Assembly: GCA_039881145.1 (NCBI GenBank)
Contig: JAYKKI010000037.1
Location: forward strand, 20,991,001-21,055,000
Direction: 5' to 3'
Source of the DNA: Druceiella hillmani
Lineage: Eukaryota; Arthropoda; Insecta; Lepidoptera; Hepialidae
Length of the DNA stretch: 64,000 nt
This document shows positions 1-12,535 of this stretch, one piece after another. Under the pieces are notes generated by a model, which made no database searches, was not told the DNA's origin, and saw only the letters and a program-made list of their open reading frames with translations. A program made the translations under genes and the position numbers. The stretch's first letter is position 1, and each line of letters opens with the position of its first letter.

Positions 1-3000
1 CCCCGTAAATGTTTTTTCGCCTATGTATATATGGAAACGTCATTGTGTAAATTCGATTTTACTAATCTAATATATTAAATATCGTTGTATATAAACGTAA
101 ATATTGAGTAATTTATTTCAGTCAATCAAATGAATGTAAAGAATTAGTACGGAATCAATATAAGGATTACTTTATTGGACTAATTTTGAAAATTTTTGAC
201 ACATATCCTCTATCCACGAAATATAGCACGAACCTAATAACAGCTTGAAAAACGCCATGTTCTATTACACCATGCTACTGGTGTTAAATTTTTAATCTAT
301 CTCAGCCAGTAAAAGAATAATGAAAATGGAATTTTCACGAAGAGATCTAAAAATAAACTTATTTCACAAATTTTGTTGACGGCAAGAAGTGAACAAAAAA
401 ATACTCCACATACGCATTTGCATAAATACTAATAAAGCTATACTCTCCTTTAAAACAGCCAAGCATTTCCTTAAAAGATTTAAAAAAAAAATAATCTCTG
501 TAATAAATTATCTATTGCAAGCTTGTATATTACATCTTGACAAATTAAAAAACTTATTAAAATAGGTCTTATATTAATTTCATATTAACTAGCGAAGCAA
601 TTCTATACTGCAATAGATAAATGGTTAAATTTTTAACTACTGCATAAGTTAATACTGATGAAATGTGGTGATAATTTTAATAGCTGCCAACTGAACATAA
701 AATATATAAAGGAGATGACATTTTTGTCTTTTTACTCAACGCTTAAAGTGTATTTAATGTTTTGAAATATTTTTTTTTATATGGGCATTATAAATAATCG
801 TTAGTATCAAAATAATATGAAGTTTATAAGTCCTAAATAAATGAAAAGTACCCTAAATAAATAAAAGGTATCATAGTAACAATTTTTACTTCTGCGTTAG
901 TGTTAATAAAAAGCAGGTTGCTATTTTGACAGTTTGTCTAAAAAAGTTATATCGATATCAAGTACGCCACCGGTTCAAATCGCCAGATATTCGGTAACAA
1001 CCGCTAAGTGTTCGCTTCGCCCAATTTCTTATTCATGTGCAAAATGCGCTTTAATAAAGATTTATTGCAATACGTAGTTTAATAAAATTTCTGGCAGTCG
1101 TAAAAAGAACTTAAACGCGCAAAAATGTTACTGTAGTCTGACAATATTTTTGGGTTCGAATCTTTTAAAAATTTATTGATATTTTCATAAACCTAACTGA
1201 GCTCATAGCACATACAAATTAGAATTGTGTGGAAACTTAAAGAGAGAATAGTGTAGAAATTCAATATTAATCTGTTAAAATTAAATAAATAATGTACGAA
1301 AACAATGAATGTCACACACCGCAGGTGAATTAACGCAATAGAAGAGCGACTTAGTTCTTCAAGGAGAAGCGAACTATAAATAAGCACTTTTAGAGTTCAA
1401 GTAAAACGATCCGGGCTAGAATACCGTATGATAGACTTTAGTGATACATTTTACGACAAACCTTACTACATTGTTTACTAAAAATATTATTAGGTTTGAT
1501 TTCAAACATATGTCGAACAACTGTCTTTTTTGAATAGTTAGTAAATTGTTTATTATATGGGCTATTAATCTTACCTAGGATTAGTTAAATTAAAAAATTA
1601 CATTGTACAAATGACAGTGATATTGTATTTGTTTCACGTGTTTACGATTTTGTATCATAGGTTTAAGACGAATTTAAGGGAATTATCCATATTTAATTTT
1701 TTTCATTTTATGTGTTTCTATTTCAATTGAAAATTTAAACACTATACAAAATTTTGTAATCTATATAGTGTAAAATTATTTGTAACACATAAATAGACGT
1801 TCCATGATCTATTATATAACAGAAGGTTCCAAATCAAAACGGCAATTCTTTTAAGTAACATTTAAAGAGTGCCGTAAAAATTAATTTAGTTAGTGAAATA
1901 ACAAATTACAATCAGTACTTTTTCTAGTATTTGTTATTAAACACTTGCATTAAACGATTTGGAGCGATTGGAGGCGATGAGACAGGCTTCAGTGTGATAT
2001 TTTTGAGACAGGCTTTCAGTGTGATGATTTATTGAAACGTAACATTAAATGGGTATGTTATGTTAAATAACATATCTTCTTACCTCTTAGCGTATTATAC
2101 GCTACTAATAGAATGGAAAAATACATATTTTATTCTCTGATTCTCTACAAACCCTTCTAAATTCAATTACATTCTCTTTAATTTATATTTTAGGTTGAAT
2201 AAATTATGCAAACTAAGAAAAGCATAATTTAGTACATCATATTAATTATATTTATTAACTTTATTAATGCGTTACATTATGTGAATTTTTAAATGATTGA
2301 CTTGCTGGAATTAATTTATTTAAGGTCAACAAATATTCGTAAATAAATTTAAATCGTAAATAATGCAAGTACCATAAAAAACATTAATACCGCAAGTACT
2401 TGTGCAGAATATTCATAAAATATAAAAGTTTTTTTCTATGTTAGTTTTTCTAATATCAAAGAACACTTTTCATAAAAATCTCCTTTCTGGATATAGCTTG
2501 TATACAGATTATTTACAAATTTACATTCGTTTTTATTTCAACAACCTTATATGTTTGTAATGCAAATGATTATTGAGATCTAAAAATGTGTCGGTTTTTG
2601 TATTAAGTACACCGAAGTCTTTTATTTTTTCAATTCAATATTTGTGTTATTTTCAACATTCAAATTTAACAATTAATAATTTACATTAAAATATCGAAAA
2701 CTCTTGCAAATATGCATTTCTTTAACCAAAATGTGGGTTCATTCAAATTGGGTGAACAAGATATTTAAGTGGAAGAAAAAAATTTTAGATGAAAATGGCC
2801 CAAAACCCAAATGAAGTGAATTATATACAAAGCACGTGATTTAATATTTGTAATTCATATTGGTATATTGTTCATAAAGTAGCGCAAGATAAAAGAGAAG
2901 CAATATTTTAATATTTCATCCCATGGGTTCTATCGAAATATAATGGGCATTTTAAATAATATAACTAGGTAATATATTCAAATCAACATAATATATAAAT

Positions 3001-4560
3001 GTTGTACTATAAAAATTGGCCTTGTATCTTACGCGGAAATTTTTAATTAAAGTAAGTTTAAAAGGCACAATTTTATATATTTACCGGTATAAAATTATCA
3101 ATATAACTTTCAGGTTAAACATGAAAAAAATATATATGCATGCAAATGTTTATATTTGGATATGAGAAAGAAAATACATTGAATATAGTTGTATAGTTGT
3201 GTTGTAATTGTATAGTGTGCTATATAGTTGTTCGAAACACTTTGTAAGAAATTTTGTGATATTTTTGAACTACTAAAAAAATTAGTTATTTATATCAGAG
3301 ATATTTATTAAGAAAAATATCGTGTTACCTTTGGATATCGACACCTAATATTCTAAAAAATATGTTAGTTCTCTTTATTTCCGGATTGGGTCAGAAAATT
3401 ATTTAATTCGCGATTTTTCAATGTAGTTACACAGCTACAAAATTAATATTTGAATTTAGTTTAGCAAACTTAGATAGAGCATCATATAGACATTTAGTTA
3501 TATAACTTATTTAGGATTTTTTTTTTCATTTTAATAGATAATGAGAAAATTAAATACTAAATATTTTTCGTCACACGTATTATCTAGGCTAGTTTATTTA
3601 ATATTTCCTTGGCCTGATATAAATTGTTAATTTTTCATTTTATAACAGTCCCGCTTTCCCAAATACAATCGCAATTTTGCTTTACGATTATGTAAGAAGT
3701 TCATAAAGACTGTAAGTAATTGATAATTTATTGAAGAAATTAATTAATAAACATAACAGTAACCTAAGAAAAATACACGTGGCGAAACCCATGAGAAAAA
3801 TTATACGTTTTTCCTTAAGAAACCGTATATTTCTGGACGATAAAATATACGTATTCTCTGTGTCAGTCTCTAACAGACTGTTACTGAACTTTAAGTTTTA
3901 AGTTTCTATATCAGTCAAGATATAGAATACAAACGTAACAAGACAGGGAAAACAAATTATTTTCTTGCGCAAAAAAAAACATATTTGAAGAAAATAAGGT
4001 CAGAATAATGTATTCGACTATTTTTTATTATAATTTTTATTTCAAAGTTTTAAATTGACACAAGGACGGCGATAATTAATTGTGACGCCATTGTTAGAAA
4101 TACTCATTGTATTCCAGAAACAAAGATTAGCCTCAAACTAAATTCTCCACAACCGTGCGACAGCTGTCTTAGTTGTAGCCTAACCTAACCTATTGGTTTA
4201 CCATAATATGAAAATCATCCAATTAGACAAATTTATGGATATAAGATTTCGTTAGAAATGCATACAGTTCATTTAAATGTTTACTTCATAGCGTAGAAGA
4301 AAATATATAGTTTTTTTTAATGTCACAAGTGGTTTTAATGTCCATCTGGTAAGGTAAACATCTCAATCTGTGGTACCAATACCACATTTAGTTAAGTGAA
4401 AAAAAAACTATTACAGTAGGAAAAATTATAGTTGTTATGGCATTATCGAATATATTCAAAACAAGTACAGACCGTAACCAGTCATTTAAAAGGATTTTCA
4501 GATTCTGAAATTACCCACAGATTTATAATATTAAGAAATAGATGCTGTATAATTACATCA
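1..4560. other. AT-rich non-coding stretch, no gene seen
   Basis: No ORF with recognisable protein features and no transposon motif was seen on either strand. Small-scale structure only: a 20-21 base unit beginning GAGACAGGCTT and ending CAGTGTGAT is repeated at 1979 and 2005, and a CCTAACCTAACC run (two telomere-like units, too few to mean anything) lies near 4180. Confidence 0.6.
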
Positions 4561-4585
4561 AAACGGTAGCCGAAAGGCGGAGTCT

Positions 4586-4626
4586 ATTAAAACACGCCCG
4601 AAATACATTTAGGGGCGTGTCTTAAT
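4586..4626. repeat. GC-richer hairpin (14-bp arms)
   Basis: The left arm ATTAAAACACGCCC (4586-4599) pairs with GGGCGTGTCTTAAT (4613-4626). Thirteen of 14 positions are complementary around a 13-base loop. The sequence from about 4562 to 4640 is clearly more GC-rich than its surroundings. It could be the remnant of a small repeat element. No matching second copy was seen in the window. Confidence 0.6.
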
Positions 4627-4640
4627 GCAGTGGTAACACG

Positions 4641-6859
4641 TTGTCCATATAAGTATTTCCGTGTTGATGTCAACTTCAATATAATTTATATATAATAGTC
4701 ATGGACCTTATAACCACTGGACGTGACATATTTGGGCAACTCCGCAAACCGTACTGACTAATCTGTCAGTTGTACATATAGATTACTATCGTAAACCCAT
4801 TGTCACAATGTCAAGTTGTGTAATTAATTCTCACAGAACTCGAAGTGAGACATGAAATTTAGAAAACGACGATGTAACATTTCATTTGTGAACATCTAAC
4901 ATCTATATTACATCATTAATTTCAAAATAATAGTTATTATCTATAAATTATTTGTAATAGTATTTGACATGACTCTTTAAGACACTAATGAGGATATAAT
5001 CTTAGCGCCGATTTTTATCGATAAAAATTGTTGTTGCTATGAACGAAATATTAAAAATGTGAATCTACATTATAACGATATTATTATTACTCGTCAATCT
5101 ATGTTTTCCTTTATTATTTTACCTATTAGATTTTTCATATCTTCCATTTATTTTTTACTTATATATTTCGTTTATTATGTTATCGGTTATAGTTTTGCAT
5201 ACCATATCTTTAAAAAATGCTCCAGTTCAATATTATTATACTAGTATTATATTTATAAGTCTAGATCAGAAATACGTATAATAAATGTTAGTTAATTAAT
5301 GAATAACGAAAAAACAAATTTTTTTCGTTAAATACGCTAAACGAGTTTTTATTAAACTGATACTAATTCTTGAAGAAAAAATTAGATGTAAAAAACTTCG
5401 TATTTTTATTGGAAATATAGTTTAGATATTAACATATTTTTAAGCGGTAGACGTAATTAAAATTGGATAAATATTGAAAGAAATTATTTCATTTGGGTGA
5501 CATTTTTCTTCTAACCCATTTTCCCCACATAAATTTTAAGTGCAATTATTGCTTTATTACGCTCAAACATCTATTTAATAATTTACATTCAAGAAAGATA
5601 ATAATGCAAAAGTCAAGGTATAATTTAATTTTGTTGCACAAGATCTGTAAGTATTTGGTATGTTCACAATTCCCTTGTTGGTCATTACCCAATACGTACC
5701 GGGAACAAAGGGAACAAAAAATAAAACAAAATTATCATTCCCCGAAAAGATGGACGAGCCCCTTGGGTAGATCTTCTTTTATGTGATATATCATATTTAG
5801 TAATAAATTTAAATGTTATTTATTGGTTACTTGCGGTGTTAGCAAAGAAAGTATGAGATTTATCCTCTGGTGATTGTGATTTAATGTAAATATTTATGAG
5901 TATTCTCCAGTACTTCCGTGATGACTTTCGGAAACCTCGTTTTAATATTTGAAAGATGTATGTTGAAATAAATTTAAATAAAAATTTAAGCTATCTCTTT
6001 TGTTCTGTTTGGCTGCTGCATTTAAATGTAATATTTCTGAATTTTCCTGATCATTATGTTTTCTGTTTATTTATATCGCTATTATTCTAAAAGGTGACAC
6101 GGTAATTTAAATCGATGACATGTCCGAAGAAGTTCATAGCTTTTTAGAATAGTATATTTTTACATCGGCTACATTAGTGCTTTAAATATTAATATAAATA
6201 AATAGTAATATTTGTGTTTTAAATATTAATGTCGACATCAACTGTAGAACAAAAGGATAAGAAGATAAAATTTGGTATTAATGCGTTTTAGTACCAATCA
6301 TATTTTGACAATTGTTAGTATTTACTTAATTTAAATTTTAGATATGATATGAAAGAATATACATTAAAAACAACATATTTAAAAAAAAAGCAAGCGATTA
6401 TTTATTATAAAAAAATTAATTTAAAAAATTTCATACCCCTGATTTTGTTTGCCAGGGTATATGTTTTTACTATTTTTTTCCAATTAATTTACTTTTTTAT
6501 CACTAAGCATTTATTATACAATTCAAAAAATTCTTAGAAATTATTAAGTATTTTTTATAGGAATTTAGGTAATTATTCAACTTTTATACTTACTTAACCT
6601 GTCAATTTCAGCAATTACATCTTGTTTATATGGCACCAACAACATTGAGGAAAAAATAAAGTCTATTTGTCTATGGTTTAAGTTTCGAATAATATTATAG
6701 TGCTGATATTTACATTAATTAGTACATATGTGTTTGTGTGTGTTGTGTGATGTGGGATGTTAGTTAAATATTAATAGATTTTACCTTTTTTAATTATTTT
6801 TTCATCTACCTTCATTCTGTTTTTTAACTATAACAAATTATTCTTATTGATTTTTATTT

Positions 6860-6862
<3 letters not shown>
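4641..6862. other. AT-rich non-coding stretch, no gene seen
   Basis: Only short chance ORFs of low-complexity composition are present (for example Ile/Phe/Tyr-rich peptides). No motif, RNA gene or element boundary was recognised. Confidence 0.6.

Positions 6863-6953
<91 letters not shown>
6863..6953. repeat. (TA)n microsatellite
   Basis: About 90 bases of alternating TA, interrupted by one TATGTATG and one TACATA step. This is the first of the long TA arrays that recur through the window. Confidence 0.97.
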
Positions 6954-6955
<2 letters not shown>

Positions 6956-8158
6956 CTGAATTATTGAACTAAATACACTGCATTGAAAGTGAATATTTTT
7001 TTTTAATAAAATTTTTTAATATTAATATATTAGTTACGACCGAAAATTATTTTAGTTGAATATATCATTTCTAATGTATTTCTTTTTATATAATACAAAG
7101 TGCGTAATGTATTCATTATAAAAAAATCTGACTTCTAATCAATAACAGGGAGTTTACGATGCTGATTGAATTCTAAAAATATTGTGATTTTTTTACGTTT
7201 TTCCTTTAAAAATATAAACTTTCAGATTAGCTTACTTACATTATGATCTAATAGGGATTACCACGAATTGCATTATATTTTAGAATTTTTTAAATAGTTG
7301 ACGTATCGTATCGTAATGCTGGAATATAACAAAATATTTTATTTATTAGCTGATCGGTATTCCATCTCATAGCTCTATCTAATAAGATCTAAACGCTTTT
7401 CTATGTTATTTACATAGTCACGGTGAAAAAATATGTTAATTATAATAAACGGTGTCTCAGCTCGCAATTCAAATTTTAGATACTAATAAAACACCCAATT
7501 ATTGTATTTTTAATATTTTAATTACAATAAACTAACGCAAATTTGTACGAATTTTGTTATAGTGTTATGAGGTATTTTGTTATTTTATTATGAGGCATTT
7601 TGTTATTATGTGACATAGTGTTAATGAGGATAATATAGGTAATTTTTCACAATGAAAATAATATACGCCTGGAGCACGGCGGTAAATAATATATTTAGGT
7701 ATCAATTATACAATGAGTATATCGGTAGGGGCATTAATTAGTATCATTGATTAAATAACACGTTTTTATTAAATAACACAACATTAAATAATATTCTCTG
7801 CTACATTACTGAGCCAGCTTAGAGTGCAAACGATTCAATGAGTCTTTTTATGATAAGCTATACATTTTTATACAAATTTGAAAGAAAATACAAATTGAAT
7901 GTATAAGATGTATTTAAAAAAAGTGCTCATTTTTTTTAATTTGAAAAACGAACCTACATTTTGATGCATTTATGAATGTATAATTTTGAATTTGTTTGCA
8001 AATAGGGCTTCAAGGTAAAAGTTTTTACATTAAAATATTTGTCTATCTATTCAATGATATTTTTACCATTTAATGCGTGAAAACTCAAAAATATTTGCAA
8101 AATTTCTGTTGATTTAGTCACAAATTACAGAAATTGTAGGGTTTTGACACATGAATAA

Positions 8159-8162
<4 letters not shown>
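6954..8162. other. AT-rich non-coding stretch, no gene seen
   Basis: No supported gene. Near 7565-7600 a unit resembling TTATGAGGYATTTTGTTAT occurs twice in tandem. Nothing else was identified. Confidence 0.55.
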
Positions 8163-8196
<34 letters not shown>

Positions 8197-8201
8197 GTAT
8201 G

Positions 8202-8240
<39 letters not shown>
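8163..8240. repeat. (TA)n microsatellite
   Basis: Two runs of alternating AT flank a short ATGTATGTATGTAT segment. Confidence 0.97.
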
Positions 8241-8242
<2 letters not shown>

Positions 8243-9201
8243 CGAAATTATAAATTTTTCGGAGAATACTCGGAATTCGGCTTATCGTCTCCTTTACCTT
8301 TACCAGGTAACACTTTGAACTTAGGGCAGAATATATATAAAATCAATAAAAATTTGTTGAGTATCAGTATTGAAAACAAAATGTTCTTTGCTTTAATGTA
8401 ATGTTAGTATTATCCCATTACAAATATATTTGGCAATAAATTCAGAAGGAAAGGTAATTCAAAAGTACGTATATTTTCATAATTGGTATTACGTGATACT
8501 GTGAATTCCGACCATTTCATATAGCTATAATTAAAAAGGAAAATGCAAATAATTGTATTCGTACACAACTGAGCCATACTTGATAGTTTCCATTGCTTAT
8601 CTATAAGATCAGAATCTATATACCTTTATTTTAGTTGTGTCAGCCAAAAAATAAAAAAATGGGCCTGTGTTTAGAAACGCTTCGTTTAATAGGTGATACA
8701 AGCTTGTGTGTCAATTTTAAAGTGGTTCCTTTATTTTCTATTTAAATTTCTCAATGTTTCAGTGAGTATAATTAGGTTTATAGGATTTCACTATTAAATC
8801 GATCGTAAATCCACTCACAACTTATCCTTTTTTATCAAATATATTTGTTTAAACGTTCTGAACTAGTTAATGACTATTACCTATAACGGAACTTCTTACA
8901 ATATAATTAGAAATACTCGTAAGTCAACGGCTAGTCACTTAATGATTGTAGGTAGGACAACGTTTTTTTCTTTATTACTTAATTTTGTAATGCGGTATTA
9001 AGATATATTTTAATTTTAAAATAATCCATTAGAAGTGCATTATTTTAAAATTACTGATAGTTTCTTTGTTACATTCAGTAGATTTTGAATGTGAAACAAA
9101 TTTATCACAACGTACTTTTTTGGTATGCTACGAATTGAACTATAATGTTGATTGTACAAGATAAATAAATTTAAAAAGCAATACATTTGTAAACATCACT
9201 G
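8241..9201. other. AT-rich non-coding stretch, no gene seen
   Basis: No ORF or element motif was recognised before the retrotransposon that begins near 9202. Confidence 0.55.
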
Positions 9202-9423
9202 TTGCAAAAAACCTACATTGTGCCCGTACCTAAAATTTTATTAGCTACGTAACACAAGGATTTTCGGCCCATATCTATCCTACCACTTCTATCTAAAGTC
9301 TTTGAACGTATTGTTCATGGTCAACTTGTTACTTTCTTCAGTGCTCATAAGTCTCGAAGTCCACTTCAATCTGACTTTAAAGCTGGCCACAGTACCTTAA
9401 CTGCCCTTGTTAAGGATATACGC

Positions 9424-10314
9424 TTGACTATGGATAATAAACAAGTCCTTTTGCTTCTTGATTTCAGCAGTGCGTTCAACTCTGTTGACTTCGATATTCT
9501 TCTTGCCCGATTGAAATATCTTAATATACATTCACTTGAATGGTTTAGTTCATATATTCATGGACGCAGGCAATGTGTTAAGTTGTCAGATACGTATTCT
9601 GAGTGGACTGATTTTACAGCTGGTGTACCTCAAGGTAAAGTTTTATCTCCTCTCCTCTTCTCAGTATTTATTGATGATGTTGTTAAAAACATTTCTAGCA
9701 ATTATCATCTCTATGCTGATGACCTACAAATCTATGCGCACTCGAACCTCCATTTCTTATCAATAACCATAGACATCCTTAATCGATATCTTGCTTCAAT
9801 TGGTCAGTGGGCTCATGAAATGGGTCTTTTGGTTAATACTAGTAAGTCACAAGCTACCATCATCAGTAGTCAAAGACTGACTTCTAAAATAAACTTACCT
9901 AGTTTACCGAAATTAGTGCTAAATAGTACAATAATAACATACACGTCAACTGTTAAAAACCTGGGCCTACTGATAGATCAAAATCTTAATTGGCGGCCTC
10001 ATGTAAATGATGTTAGTCATCGTGTTTTCAACAGGACACACTCTTTGAAATTTCTTCAAAATTTTCTACCGACTAAAACGAAAATCTACCTTTGTCAAAC
10101 ACTTTTATTACCATTAATCGATTATGGAGACGTGTGCTATCCTGATCTTAATGGAGAATATTTATGCAAGTTGGAACATCTTCAAAATTTATGCATTCGG
10201 TATATCTTCGGCCTCAGAAAATATGATCACATTTCTGAAAACAGGTCACTTCTCAAATGGCTGAAGATCCGTGATCGACGACAACTTCACATACACTTCT
10301 TTTTAACATATTAA
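9424..10314 (+). pseudogene. LINE reverse transcriptase fragment
   Basis: A 296-residue open stretch of a retrotransposon pol protein, which would copy element RNA into DNA at a nicked target. RT blocks are visible in order: LLLLDFSSAFNSVDF near residues 9-23 (first catalytic Asp), GVPQGKVLSPLLFSVFIDD near 67-85, and the catalytic YADD at 97-100. The thumb region follows, with KNLGLLIDQNLNWRPHV and a C-terminal tail. The ORF opens at TTG, and the same frame continues upstream to a stop at 9250, so the listed start is not a real start codon. The Gly of the usual GSVLGP block reads as Ser (KVLSP). The reading frame breaks at the 3' end: the true continuation lies in another frame (LLFNILKNRHGPTYLSG). 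It is therefore a dead fragment, although the core RT is well conserved compared with the other relics here, which suggests it is younger. Confidence 0.92.
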
Positions 10315-10665
10315 AAAATCGTCATGGCCCAACTTATCTTAGTGGCAAATTTAAAGATTTGTTTTCTCACGGCCTTGGGCTGCGATCTAAAAGTTCACAC
10401 ACCCTACTTATTCCTAAACATACCTCTACCACTTACGAAAAATCCTTCACTGTCCAAGTAGCAAAAATTTGAAATCACCTGGATCCTGATATCAGGAAAA
10501 TCACGTCTTTAAATATTTTCAAAGATCGAGTGAAAAAGTCCTGCATATCCTGAAACCTTTTCCTTTGTGTCCTTGCCCTTTCCTGTCTTTCAATATTTTG
10601 TTTTCTTTTTTAATTTACTTTTGTATTTTTTTTTGTCTAATGTGCTATGAAGAATTTTCATTGTA

Positions 10666-10692
10666 AAATCTCTTACTATCAATAAGAGATTT
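10666..10692 (+). repeat. Perfect hairpin in LINE 3' UTR
   Basis: AAATCTCTTA (10666-10675) is mirrored by TAAGAGATTT (10683-10692) around a 7-base loop. It sits about 110 bases after the last pol codon and just before AT-rich tail sequence. 3' UTR stem-loops of this kind can serve as RT recognition sites in CR1-like elements. That role here is inference. Confidence 0.75.
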
Positions 10693-11534
10693 ATATAATA
10701 TTTATTTAATATTTTAATAAATTATATATTAATAATATTTTATTATAATAATTAATAATATTTTATTATAACAGTCTACCAACTAAATTTCAATACAAAT
10801 TTTTATGGTTGACTGGAAGAGAGTGTTCATATAGCAATAAGTCCGCCATATGTACTGTACATAAAAGTTAATAATAAATAAATAATAAATGAATAAGTTA
10901 GCGTTAAATTAAACCACTCTATAAAATTCTTTTGAGTTTCTGGGTAATTGAAATAGATTTACTATTTAAAACAAAATTACAAATGAGCGGGTCAAAAAGA
11001 TCTAACGTTACAAAGGGTCGAAAATACTTCGAAATAGTTCTTGTAATATAATACAAGGCTAACAGGTGACCTTTTTATTGAAACATGGCTCACAAGTTCC
11101 CTTGTGTCTTGATACCGCTTAAGAGAGTTTGTGCTGTATATGTTTTTATAAAACTAGGAGTCTTTGCCACATACTATATTATAGACACGGATTACATTAA
11201 AGTTCAAAATTTTTATCAGTTTTAAAATATGAACTTTTAGTCAAGCTATAAAATCGTCTCAAAAAGTCATGTCTTTTATTTACTCGATCGGTAATCTCTT
11301 CATTTATTCTCATTCATGTTCGTTTCACGCTCACTTCTCTACATATTTTCCTTCGAAAATTTAAAATTAAAATGATTTTCTTATTTTAAAATTCATTAAA
11401 TTTTTTCTTTTACTTTATATCATTTCAACAATATTTTGCAATGTACCTCGTATACAATAAGTTGAGTTTTATATCTCATATTTTACTGTCTAATTTTTTC
11501 ACTGGACGAAACTGCTTTTATAGCAGTACTTTCT

Positions 11535-11537
<3 letters not shown>
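10693..11537. other. AT-rich non-coding stretch, no gene seen
   Basis: It starts with TTAATAATATTTTATTATAA-type low-complexity sequence that may be the decayed tail of the preceding LINE. Nothing else was recognised. Confidence 0.5.
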
Positions 11538-11589
<52 letters not shown>

Positions 11590-11600
11590 TATATATATAT
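11538..11600. repeat. (TA)n microsatellite
   Basis: A near-perfect AT alternation with one AAATA interruption near its 3' end. Confidence 0.97.
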
Positions 11601-12416
11601 GAAGAATATTTAACTATAGAAAAAGAATATTTAATCAAATTTAAAGCTATTGCTTTAGCATTTAATAATATTATAAATTTAATAATGCTTTAGCTTTTGC
11701 ATTTTAAATATACTGAAAGCAGTACAAATACCTTTTATTTTTTTTTAAATTTGAAACAAATTATAACCCAAAGCAATTCTACTTGAACTTTTGTTTTTCA
11801 TATAGGTATGAAATGACATTTCTTTGTAGCGTTGTAGGAACAAATGAAAGAAAAACTTCATTTTATAAATCGATGAACAATATTTTGTATATCTTAAGGT
11901 TTTCTTACATATTAAAACACAACGTGCTTATTAGAAAGTTTATCATGATATTTATTTTCAATAGAAGATAAAAATAAAATGTAATTTTTTTTGTGTATTA
12001 TAAAATGAAAGCTAAATGTAGATTTCGAATATGTTCACATATATGGACATATAAATTGAGAGCAATTTTGAAAATTTGGATTCTCATCCGCCGCGATAAA
12101 CAATTTTTGAAATGTGTCCTGTAAATCAATTTTATTTTTTATAATTTCATTATTTTCTTAATAATGTATTTAGACTTTCATTTAATTACAGGAAAAAATA
12201 ATGGATAATAAATTGGTCTTGTAGCAATAAGTTCTCTTTCAGGTATAAGTTACATTAACGATGCAATAAATAAGTTCATAAGTAAATAAATAATAATAGT
12301 TTTTTTACATTTGTTACTCATAAAAGTACACTATGCTTTTATCTCATCTGGGGTTCCATTACTAAGTCGTAATTCCTAATAAAAATTGTTAAAGACGAGG
12401 AGAATATCGCAAATTA

Positions 12417-12535
12417 TATTTCCAATTTCCTGGTGACTTACTTCTGTCGGCATTCATGACATGAGCGATTAACGTGAGCTACAAAATGATTTGTTAGGAG
12501 CGATCCATTTGTATGCAAAACGAGGTCCGCTCACG
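12417..12535 (+). repeat. 119-bp duplicated segment, copy A
   Basis: This segment aligns without gaps to the reverse complement of 59372-59490. I count about 22 mismatches in 119 positions (around 81-82% identity). Shared blocks include CGGCATTCATGAC, TTAACGTGAGCT, ATGATTTGTTAG and ATCCATTTGTAT. It has no open reading frame of note and is richer in CpG than the surroundings. Similarity falls off on both sides. It is probably a fragment of an interspersed repeat, but its family is not recognised. Confidence 0.85.

Larger units (their letters stand above)
9202..10692 (+). mobile_element. 5'-truncated non-LTR retrotransposon (CR1/Jockey-like LINE), degenerate
   Basis: The retained part runs from the linker just before the reverse transcriptase, through RT, to the C-terminal tail and 3' UTR. 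The upstream in-frame peptide IVPVPKILLAT is followed by a stop at 9250-9252, then HKDFRPISILPLLSKVFE, which is the classic entry to a LINE RT. The 3' end of the coding region shows a frame change near 10300 and a TGA at 10470-10472 where related elements carry Trp (in a ..FTVQVAKI(W)NHLDPDIRK.. context). The last codon is at about 10551. A hairpin follows in the 3' UTR. ORF1 and the endonuclease are missing, as expected from 5' truncation during target-primed reverse transcription. The clade call (CR1 versus Jockey) is uncertain. Confidence 0.9.

Noticed and set aside
965..1165. GGTTCAAATC and GGTTCGAATC strings resembling T-loops
   Set aside because: No cloverleaf can be folded around either.
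4170..4200. CCTAACCTAACC, like insect telomere repeats
   Set aside because: Only two units, expected by chance at this length of window.
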